A program made the translations under genes and the position numbers. Of a stretch of DNA of 5,423 nucleotides, positions 1 through 4,563 are shown in pieces. Numbering within the stretch: position 1 is the stretch's first letter; the number at the start of each line of letters is the position of its first letter. The notes under the pieces were generated by a model. That model did not search any database. It had not been told where the DNA came from and worked only from the letters and a program-made list of their open reading frames with translations. This DNA is from JBKHBT01 sp046542255 (GTDB lineage: Bacteria; UBP14; UBA6098; JBKHBT01), in assembly GCA_046542255.1 (NCBI GenBank), contig JBKHBT010000144.1, positions 1 to 5,423 on the forward strand, given 5' to 3'.

Positions 1-534
1 AATATTGCTCAAATCGGACCGCAGAATATTGCATTGGTTGATTTACTATCGGGTGCAATTACAACGGAAAAACTAACTGGCAAAACACTTGTTATGGATG
101 AAAAATTACTAGATAAAATCAAACAAAAAGTAAGCCTCATCGAAGCTGGTAGTTTTACAGAGAAATCCAATGAAGGGAAGCCTGTATTAAGAATAATTGG
201 TGATATTGAAACTACCACTGATGTTCTTACTGCCAAATTAGACCCAAATGAAGGTTTTCCTTACTTTGCAAAAAATTTAGCACAAGAATTAAGCATACGT
301 CCTTACGATGTAAGAATACTTATGTGGAAATTTGACATCAAAAAAGAAGAAAAATTTACTTTAGAAATCAAAACATCTACACAAAATTCCACTTGGAAAT
401 ACTCCAAAATCGCTTTATCATTTCTACGAAACAAGCTTGATGAAAGTGGTAATCGTAAACTTTATTTGAAGAGTTTGTCAGATGAATATCAAGCATACTT
501 GAAAAAAAAGAAGCAAAGAAAAGAATCTTTTTAA
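1..534 (+). CDS. C-terminal part of a probable AlbA_2/Schlafen-type DNA-binding protein (5' partial)
   Basis: The frame is open from the first base, so the gene begins outside the window; the TTG at 34 is an internal codon, not a credible start. About 177 residues are visible. The early stretch (IGPQNIALVDL, then KIKQKVSLIEAGSFTEK and PVLRIIGDI) resembles, from memory, the region after the AlbA_2 domain in bacterial 'putative DNA-binding/ATP-binding' proteins, where a similar I..F.EKEG.P.LRLIGD pattern recurs. A later part (SIRPYDVRILMWKF and WKYSKIALSFL) looks like a small helical, possibly winged-helix, module, and the tail is lysine-rich. The N-terminal AlbA_2 domain itself cannot be seen. 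GC content is near one third in sampled lines, lower than in the following genes, which suggests a foreign origin. Such genes are common in defence and mobile neighbourhoods, which fits the restriction-enzyme fragment that follows 5 bp later. The family assignment is tentative. Confidence 0.45.
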   Translation, partial: NIAQIGPQNIALVDLLSGAITTEKLTGKTLVMDEKLLDKIKQKVSLIEAGSFTEKSNEGKPVLRIIGDIETTTDVLTAKLDPNEGFPYFAKNLAQELSIRPYDVRILMWKFDIKKEEKFTLEIKTSTQNSTWKYSKIALSFLRNKLDESGNRKLYLKSLSDEYQAYLKKKKQRKESF

Positions 535-539
535 TTGCC

Positions 540-911
540 GTGAAATGCTCTTTATATTCTCGGCTTGCAAACCTTCACCTATTAAAAAGCACCGAACTTG
601 ATATACCAATAGCCCGTTATCAGGGCGAAGGCGAAAATGACCGCATCGAAAAATTCAAATCCAATCCCGAAGAAAAACGCATTTATATCAATAAAGATAA
701 ATATTTCGAGGGCATTGAGCCGGAGGTCTGGGAATATCATATCGGCGGATATCAGGTTTTGCATAAATACCTGAAAGACCGCAAAAAGCGCATCATGGAC
801 GACCCACGCAGGTATTGCCGAATCGCCACAGCATTGGCCAAAACCATAGAAATCCAGGACGTAATCGATGAGGTTTATCCGGGTGTCGAGGAAGATTTGA
901 TTGTGTTTTGA
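540..911 (+). pseudogene. Fragment of type ISP restriction-modification enzyme: C-terminal target-recognition domain only
   Basis: The 123 codons match the extreme C-terminus of type ISP (single-polypeptide ATP-dependent) restriction-modification enzymes. Visible hallmarks are NLHLLKSTELDIPIARY, an acidic-glycine GEGEN stretch, RIYINKDKYFEGI, and the very characteristic PEVWEYHIGGYQVLHKYLKDRK followed by a helical RIATALAKTIE tail. In intact enzymes of well over a thousand residues, this segment is the end of the specificity domain, behind nuclease, helicase and N6-adenine methyltransferase domains, none of which are present. The GTG at 540 has no good ribosome binding site, and the frame is open upstream only to a TGA at 483-485, so there is no hidden N-terminus here. 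Family similarity appears to begin at about residue 8-12. It is most simply a relic of a deleted or rearranged gene. Expression as a free domain cannot be excluded but is unlikely. Confidence 0.75.
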
Positions 912-931
912 TTTTTTGATGCATGGTAATG

Positions 932-1045
932 GTAGGGGCAGGTCCACGACCTGCCCTTCATCATTATGCGAATCAACACAATATTTTACGGGATTTTGTT
1001 TATTGGTATATCGAAAAAAGGGCGGGTCACGGACCCGCGCCCTAC
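932..1045. repeat. REP doublet (BIME/REPIN-like): two inverted GTAG-palindrome units
   Basis: The left unit runs 932-956: GTAG, then a perfect 9-bp stem GGGCAGGTC (936-944) with GACCTGCCC (948-956) around a 3-base loop. The right unit runs 1020-1045: GGGCGGGTC (1020-1028) pairs with GACCCG-CG-CCC (1032-1042) around a 3-base loop with a 2-base bulge, then CTAC (1042-1045). Read on the minus strand the right unit also starts GTAGGG and aligns with the left one, so the two are related copies in opposite orientation, about 63 bp apart. A conserved GTAG/GGAG tetranucleotide beside a palindrome, in inverted pairs, is the known signature of REP elements mobilised by RAYT (REP-associated tyrosine) transposases. 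No RAYT gene is in the window, and genome-wide copies cannot be seen from here. Confidence 0.6.
1014..1042 (-). terminator. Intrinsic terminator of the apbE-aminotransferase operon
   Basis: On the minus strand, right after the aminotransferase stop codon (TTA at 1046-1048), a GC-rich stem-loop at 1042-1020 with a 9-bp stem, one 2-base bulge and a 3-base loop is followed directly by six T residues (plus-strand A's at 1014-1019). This is a textbook rho-independent terminator. It is built from the right-hand REP unit, whose outer CTAC end abuts the stop codon. Confidence 0.75.
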
Positions 1046-2152
1046 TTAAACAACCTCATTTATCGCATCGATTACTTCCTGGATTTCCTCTTTTTTGAGT
1101 TCCGGGAAAATCGGAAGAGAAATTACCTGCTCGGATAATTTCTCTGCAACCGGCATATCGCCTTTTTTATAGCCGAGTGAGCTGTGTGCTTTCTGAAGAT
1201 GTAGCGGGATGACATAATAGATTGCAGCGCCAATATTCTTCTCTGCCAAAGCATCTTTCAGTTCATCGCGCTTGCCATTTAGGATTTTGATTGTGAACTG
1301 GTGATATACGTGTTTGGTATAGTCTTTTTCCGCTTGAACCTCGATATTTTTATTATCAGCAAAACCCTTGCGATACATTTCGGCATTCTGGCGCCTTTTC
1401 TCTGTCCAGTCTTCGAGATGGCCGAGCTTGATATTCAAGATGGCTGCCTGCATTGCATCCAATCTGGAATTATAGCCGAGAATGTCATTGTGGTATTTTT
1501 TGACGCTTCCATGAGCTTTCAGGATGCGAATTTTCTTGTTTAGCTCATCGTCATTTGTAGTAATCAGTCCGCCGTCTCCGAATGCACCGAGGTTTTTTGT
1601 CGGGAAGAAGCTGAATGCTCCAGTATGGCCGATAGATGATATCATCCTGTCATTATAAGTGCCGCCGATTGCCTGGCAAGCATCTTCGCAGACATATAGA
1701 TCATGCTTTTTAGCGATTTCCATAATCGGGTCCATATCCACAGCATGGCCAAAAATATGCACCGGGATAATGGCTTTTGTCTTATCAGTGATTGCTGCCT
1801 CTATCTTTTTATAGTCGATATTCATCGTATCCTGTTCGACATCGACAAATACCGGTTTTGCGCCGATTAGCTCTATTACATCCGAAGATGCTATAAAACT
1901 CCATGGCGTTGTGATGACCTCATCGCCAGGCTCGATGCCGAATGCGCGGAGAGAAATCATAAGCGCATCGGTACCGCTGGCAACGCCGATAGCATGTTCG
2001 ACATTCAAGTATTTAGCAGCCTTTTCTTCGAATTCTTTGACATAAGGCCCATTGATATATTTACCGCTTGCAGCGACTTCCAAAATCTTCGGTTCCAGTT
2101 CATCTTTGAGTTCTTCAAATTGTCGTGTAAGGTCAAAAAATGTAACTGACAC
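1046..2152 (-). CDS. DegT/DnrJ/EryC1/StrS-family PLP-dependent sugar aminotransferase
   Basis: This 368-residue protein has the usual family length. Enzymes of this family transfer an amino group, usually from glutamate, to a keto sugar bound to a nucleotide, for surface polysaccharide or glycan synthesis in the cytoplasm. Landmarks in order: FDLTRQFEELKDELEPKI at the N-terminus, YINGPYVKEFEE, SGTDAL (59-64, cofactor phosphate binding), GDEVITTPWSF (76-86), EDACQAIGG (156-164; Asp157 for the pyridine nitrogen), SFFPTKNLGAFGDGG with the Schiff-base Lys186, the GYNSRLDAMQAA segment (226-237), and a C-terminal small domain with YYVIPLHLQ. The sequence is closest in flavour to WbpE/WlbC-like UDP-3-oxo-glucuronate or related 3-amino-sugar aminotransferases, but substrate cannot be decided from sequence alone. 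The start is GTG at 2150-2152, preceded by GGAGGAG four bases upstream. It follows apbE by 17 bp and is presumably co-transcribed; no other sugar gene is nearby. Confidence 0.93.
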   Translation of the reverse strand: MSVTFFDLTRQFEELKDELEPKILEVAASGKYINGPYVKEFEEKAAKYLNVEHAIGVASGTDALMISLRAFGIEPGDEVITTPWSFIASSDVIELIGAKPVFVDVEQDTMNIDYKKIEAAITDKTKAIIPVHIFGHAVDMDPIMEIAKKHDLYVCEDACQAIGGTYNDRMISSIGHTGAFSFFPTKNLGAFGDGGLITTNDDELNKKIRILKAHGSVKKYHNDILGYNSRLDAMQAAILNIKLGHLEDWTEKRRQNAEMYRKGFADNKNIEVQAEKDYTKHVYHQFTIKILNGKRDELKDALAEKNIGAAIYYVIPLHLQKAHSSLGYKKGDMPVAEKLSEQVISLPIFPELKKEEIQEVIDAINEVV

Positions 2153-2156
2153 TTCT

Positions 2157-2161
2157 CCTCC
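2157..2161 (-). promoter_or_regulatory. Shine-Dalgarno site of the aminotransferase gene (decides the GTG start)
   Basis: The minus strand reads GGAGGAGAAGTG just before SVTFFDL. The strong GGAGG sits in the 17-bp gap after the apbE stop and fixes the GTG at 2150-2152 as the start. The first in-frame ATG is far inside the conserved PLP-binding region. Confidence 0.8.
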
Positions 2162-2169
2162 AATATGTT

Positions 2170-3240
2170 TTATGTTTCATTTCTATATATAACATTATAT
2201 CTGCTGTCGAAATCTTTGGTTTTAGCGATTTTGATTTTATCATTTTCGATATAGGCTACAATAGCATCGAAATCTTTAAGTCCTTCGATAAATTCGATAC
2301 CTTTTTTTGGGCCTTTTACAAATGTTGCTGTCGAAAGAGCATCGCAGCCGGCCGCAGATTTGCCTATTACGGTTGCGGCAATGCTTTTCCCTGCGGGATA
2401 TCCCGTTTTTGGGTCGAGAATGTGATGATATCTGATACCATCTTTGATAAAATATCTTTCATAGTCGCCGCAGGTTGCGCAAGAGTATCTATCTGGCAGT
2501 TCGAATGTTGCCAGAAGTGCTTTATTTTCACGGGGATGTGCAATACCTATCTTGAAACTTCCATCCGGGCGGCGTCCCTGGACTGATCTTCCAGCATCGA
2601 TCAAGAATTCATCGATTTTGCCCTTTTCCAGATATTGCTGAAGCCTTTGATATATAATTCCAAGCGCATATCCTTTGGCGATTCCGCCGAGGTCGATTAT
2701 GGCGGTGTTTATCAGGCTATTTCCTTCGAGATGGCTATTTCTTGCCAGAGCGGCTTGTACAAGTGTTGTTTTTATCATTTCATTAGATGGAACAAAGTCG
2801 CCTTTGTCAGGTATTCCCCAGAGCAAGGAAAGTGCGCCGATACCCGGGTCGAAATCGGCATCTGTGGCATCACGGAAGTAGAAGGCAGAATCCAATACAG
2901 ATTTGAGATGACCCTGCACTTCTATGGTATCGCCTACTGAATTATTGATTGCATAAAGCTGGCTTTCATTATCGTAGAAATCGATATTTTTTTCGAGGTT
3001 CTCGATCTCATTGTATATCGAGTCGATTAATTCACCAGCAAATTCTGAATCATCGGTTTCCATCCGAATTCTGAAAGTAGTATCCATAAGAAGCCGTCTT
3101 TTTTCGATGATATGCTTTCGGGAGCAAGATGAAAGCAATATTATAATAATTATTGCAATGAAAATTATGCCCGGTGATTTTTTTATTCTGAAAGAAGACT
3201 TTCCGGCAGATATTCTTTCGATTTTTGCTTTCTGCCTCAT
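2170..3240 (-). CDS. apbE: ApbE-family FAD:protein FMN transferase, predicted lipoprotein
   Basis: The 356-residue protein attaches FMN from FAD to a Thr or Ser of extracytoplasmic flavoproteins such as RnfG/NqrC-type subunits; it acts outside the cytoplasmic membrane. The N-terminus has a long basic region (1-23), a hydrophobic run (24-36) and a lipobox LSSC with Cys39 as the lipidation site. ApbE landmarks follow: LLMDTTFRI (50-58), FDPGIGALSLLWG (130-142), IIDLGGIAKGYALG (181-194), DGIRYHHILDPKTGYP (267-282) and GCDALSTATFVKG (298-310), with the metal-binding Asp300/Thr304 pair. Oddities: the usual N-A-G-G turn reads DAGRS (215-219), and the substrate-loop T-S-G reads TCG, giving cysteines at 254, 257 and 299. 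The ATG at 3238-3240 is the only credible start: an in-frame TAA lies at 3244-3246, and no ATG or GTG follows before the hydrophobic run. It has no Shine-Dalgarno. No Rnf, Nqr or FMN-binding-domain partner is in view. Confidence 0.92.
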   Translation of the reverse strand: MRQKAKIERISAGKSSFRIKKSPGIIFIAIIIIILLSSCSRKHIIEKRRLLMDTTFRIRMETDDSEFAGELIDSIYNEIENLEKNIDFYDNESQLYAINNSVGDTIEVQGHLKSVLDSAFYFRDATDADFDPGIGALSLLWGIPDKGDFVPSNEMIKTTLVQAALARNSHLEGNSLINTAIIDLGGIAKGYALGIIYQRLQQYLEKGKIDEFLIDAGRSVQGRRPDGSFKIGIAHPRENKALLATFELPDRYSCATCGDYERYFIKDGIRYHHILDPKTGYPAGKSIAATVIGKSAAGCDALSTATFVKGPKKGIEFIEGLKDFDAIVAYIENDKIKIAKTKDFDSRYNVIYRNET

Positions 3241-3249
3241 AATTTATAG

Positions 3250-3277
3250 AAAATAGTCGAAGTTTATGTTTTGTCAA
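3250..3277 (-). promoter_or_regulatory. Promoter of apbE, probably giving a leaderless transcript
   Basis: The minus strand has a perfect -35 TTGACA (3277-3272), a 16-bp spacer and a -10 TATTTT (3255-3250). Transcription would start near 3243, only a few bases before the apbE ATG at 3240, so there is no room for a ribosome binding site, and none is visible. The -10 matches the consensus at four of six positions. Confidence 0.55.
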
Positions 3278-3304
3278 GCAGAATGTTAAAGAATTCACAA
3301 TCGA

Positions 3305-3351
3305 TTTTTACATGCTTTTCTTGCTTTTTTGCTAAAAAAGATAAAAAAAAA
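3305..3351. promoter_or_regulatory. Phased A/T-tracts (predicted intrinsic DNA bend / UP-like region)
   Basis: Five homopolymer tracts follow one another: T5 at 3305-3309, T4 at 3316-3319, T6 at 3325-3330, A6 at 3334-3339 and A9 at 3343-3351. Their centres are about 10.5, 10, 9 and 10.5 bp apart, close to one helical turn, so their bends should add. The block lies between the two divergent TTGACA boxes, upstream of both promoters. T6 and A6 also form a 7-bp AT-rich palindrome around a GCT loop (3324-3340). Confidence 0.5.
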
Positions 3352-3372
3352 GCTGATTATATATATTAATCC

Positions 3373-3400
3373 TTGACAAAGCTTTGCTTTAGAATATTTT
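3373..3400 (+). promoter_or_regulatory. Promoter of the ribosomal-protein operon
   Basis: A perfect -35 TTGACA (3373-3378), a 16-bp spacer and a -10 TATTTT (3395-3400) give the same hexamers and spacing as the leftward apbE promoter. An AT-rich stretch (3343-3370) sits where an UP element would act. The predicted start near 3407 would leave a leader of about 190 nt before the S17 GTG. Confidence 0.55.
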
Positions 3401-3502
3401 TTGAAAGATTAATTGTCGTCGGTGAGCATTTGGATTGTTCAAACGGGCAGTTATATAGGATGCAGGTACGAAGCATCGGAAAAAGTTTGACAATGATTAA
3501 GG

Positions 3503-3531
3503 CAGTTATTTATAGCTGTTTTTTTTATTTT
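3503..3531 (+). terminator. Terminator-like hairpin in the rpsQ leader (possible attenuator)
   Basis: CAGTTA (3503-3508) pairs with TAGCTG (3513-3518; six pairs including one G-T) around a 4-base loop and is followed by T8 (3519-3526) and ATTTT. The stem is weak for a full terminator. It lies after the promoter and about 80 bases before the first gene, where it could act as an attenuator or as the 3' end of a small leader RNA. Confidence 0.4.
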
Positions 3532-3560
3532 GTTTGATAATTAATGATATAACGCTTTCA

Positions 3561-3579
3561 CGGGCAATAATTTGTCCCG
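3561..3579 (+). promoter_or_regulatory. Hairpin just upstream of the rpsQ ribosome binding site
   Basis: CGGG-CAA (3561-3567) pairs with TTG-T-CCCG (3572-3579): seven pairs with one bulged T and a TAAT loop. It ends 11 bases before the GGAGG of rpsQ, a suitable place for translational control, though no partner is known. Confidence 0.35.
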
Positions 3580-3599
3580 ATAGACCAAATGGAGGTTTT

Positions 3600-3845
3600 G
3601 TGAAAGAAAAGAAACGAAAGACTTTGACTGGTGTTGTCTATTCTGATAAGATGGACAAGACAGTCAGTGTCAAGCTATTGCGCACACATCGACATCCGAT
3701 GTTCGGAAAGGTAATTCGAGCATGGTCGAAGGTTTATGCGCATGATGCAGAGAACAAGTGCCATGAAGGCGATACAGTGAAAATCGAAGAAATGCGCCCG
3801 CTCTCGAAACTAAAGAGATGGCGCGTCGTAGACATTATTAACTAG
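3600..3845 (+). CDS. rpsQ: 30S ribosomal protein S17
   Basis: The 81-residue protein is an OB-fold protein that binds 16S rRNA early in small-subunit assembly. It starts at GTG (3600-3602), with GGAGG at 3591-3595; extending upstream to 3534 would add residues unlike S17, so the GTG is preferred. Family marks are KTLTGVVYSDKMDKTVSV (8-25), the HPMFGKVIR stretch (32-40), and the signature GDTVKIEEMRPLSKLKRW (57-74). Length agrees with the usual 80-90 residues. It is the first gene of a rightward ribosomal-protein operon here; normally rpmC (L29) lies directly upstream, but no L29 is found between 3241 and 3600. Expression is probably driven by the 3373 promoter through the long structured leader. 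rplN follows after 10 bp. Confidence 0.96.
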   Translation: MKEKKRKTLTGVVYSDKMDKTVSVKLLRTHRHPMFGKVIRAWSKVYAHDAENKCHEGDTVKIEEMRPLSKLKRWRVVDIIN

Positions 3846-3855
3846 AGAGTTCAAA

Positions 3856-4224
3856 ATGATACAAAGGCAGACAATTCTCAAGGTTGCAGACAATTCCGGT
3901 GCAAAACGGTGTATGTGCATCGGCCTACATCATGGTTCCAAGCTCTATACGGCTAATCTCGGCGATATTGTTACAGTTTCTGTAAAAGAAGCTATCCCGG
4001 GTTCAGAGGTCAAAAAGGGTTCGATTCACCATGCTGTTGTAATTAGGACAAAAGCTGCAATACACCGCAAGGACGGCTCACATATTCGTTTCGATGATAA
4101 TGCCGCGGTTCTATTGACAGAAGATTTAGAAATGCGTGGTACACGAGTGTTTGGGCCTGTTGCCAGAGAGCTTCGCGACAAAGACTTTATGAAAGTCATT
4201 TCTCTCGCTCCGGAGGTGTTATAA
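3856..4224 (+). CDS. rplN: 50S ribosomal protein L14
   Basis: The 122-residue protein has exactly the family's usual length. L14 lies at the subunit interface, touching 16S rRNA helix 14 and neighbouring L19. Conserved parts are MIQRQTILKVADNSGAK (1-17), LGDIVTVSVKEAIPGSEVKKG, the central AVVIRTKAAIHRKDGSHIRFDDNAAVLL, and the terminal GTRVFGPVARELRDKDFMKVISLAPEVL. One local difference is IGLHHGSK, where most bacteria have a glycine pair before SK. The ATG follows the S17 stop by 10 bp, with only a weak purine stretch (AGAG) before it, so translation is probably coupled to rpsQ. Confidence 0.97.
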   Translation: MIQRQTILKVADNSGAKRCMCIGLHHGSKLYTANLGDIVTVSVKEAIPGSEVKKGSIHHAVVIRTKAAIHRKDGSHIRFDDNAAVLLTEDLEMRGTRVFGPVARELRDKDFMKVISLAPEVL

Positions 4225-4225
4225 T

Positions 4226-4552
4226 ATGGCAACTAAGTACAAGATCAAAAAAGGAGACCTGGTTAAAGTTTTAACCGGCGAATATCGTGGCAGAACCGGC
4301 AAAGTACTGAAAATGTTCCCGAAGACCGGCAAGGCTATCGTACAGGGTGTCAATCTTGCAAAGATGCACAGAAGGGCAACACAGACAAATCCACAGGGCG
4401 GCATCGAAGAGAAAGAAGCGCCCCTGGATGTTTCTAATTTGATGCTGATTTGCCCCAAATGCAATTTGGGTACCCGCGTGGCTTATGTTGATGTTGAAGG
4501 TGGCGGACTGGTGCGCGTATGTAAGAAATGCAAGGAAATGATCGATGCGTAG
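4226..4552 (+). CDS. rplX: 50S ribosomal protein L24, zinc-ribbon form
   Basis: The 108-residue L24 initiates large-subunit assembly by binding 23S rRNA domain I. The N-terminal KOW module is clear: KIKKGDLVKVLTGEYRGRTGKV, then GKAIVQGVNLAKMH. The C-terminal half carries CPKC (Cys76, Cys79) and CKKC (Cys99, Cys102), the four-cysteine zinc ribbon found in many bacteria but lost in others such as E. coli. Only one base separates the rplN stop from this ATG, and the strong GGAGG (4212-4216) lies inside the end of rplN, so the two are tightly coupled. Confidence 0.97.
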   Translation: MATKYKIKKGDLVKVLTGEYRGRTGKVLKMFPKTGKAIVQGVNLAKMHRRATQTNPQGGIEEKEAPLDVSNLMLICPKCNLGTRVAYVDVEGGGLVRVCKKCKEMIDA

Positions 4553-4563
4553 GAGGAGCTAAG

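Larger units (their letters stand above)
3407..3599 (+). promoter_or_regulatory. Long structured 5' leader of the rpsQ operon
   Basis: No conventional gene is seen here. The RNA can form a long-range stem, 3434-3444 with 3485-3494 (ten pairs, one bulged T at 3439), enclosing a 5-bp hairpin GATGC/GCATC (3459-3463 with 3473-3477). The 3' arm could instead pair with ATTGTC at 3412-3417. A terminator-like hairpin (3503-3518 plus T8) and a hairpin just before the ribosome binding site (3561-3579) follow. This layout suggests a cis-regulatory leader, perhaps bound by a ribosomal protein, but it matches no leader family I recognise. Short reading frames exist at 3422-3490 and 3460-3537, without strong ribosome binding sites. 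Confidence 0.4.

Noticed and set aside
582..947. Minus-strand open frame opposite the ISP fragment and other long antisense frames in the window
   Set aside because: They lie opposite clearly recognised coding sequence, lack ribosome binding sites and show no family resemblance.
936..956. Left REP hairpin as a terminator for the rightward ISP fragment
   Set aside because: The stem is strong, but the downstream bases (TTCATCATT) are not a T-run.
932..1045. CRISPR repeats
   Set aside because: There are only two units, they are inverted rather than direct, and they have diverged from each other; no third copy or Cas gene is present.
3459..3477. A tRNA T-arm-like hairpin (GATGC...GGTACGAA...GCATC)
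   Set aside because: The loop has nine bases rather than seven, and no acceptor stem, anticodon arm or CCA end can be placed around it.
3487..3516. A second rightward promoter (TTGACA with TATAGC)
   Set aside because: The TTGACA is exact, but it lies in the 3' arm of the leader stem, the spacer is 18 bp and the -10 is poor. It remains a possible alternative start, not listed as a feature.
3407..3530. SRP RNA, 6S RNA or T-box leader
   Set aside because: The conserved SRP domain IV loop motif, a 6S-like long open bubble and the T-box UGGNACC motif are not present.
3534..3599. An N-terminal extension of S17 starting at TTG 3534
   Set aside because: The extra residues are unlike S17, and the GTG at 3600 has a proper GGAGG and gives the normal family length.
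3241..3599. A degenerate rpmC (L29) gene before rpsQ
   Set aside because: All three forward frames are broken by stops, and none shows L29-like helical sequence.
4528..4563. An earlier start for L5 overlapping rplX
   Set aside because: The GTG at 4564 has a well-spaced GGAGGAG and gives the standard 180-residue L5.
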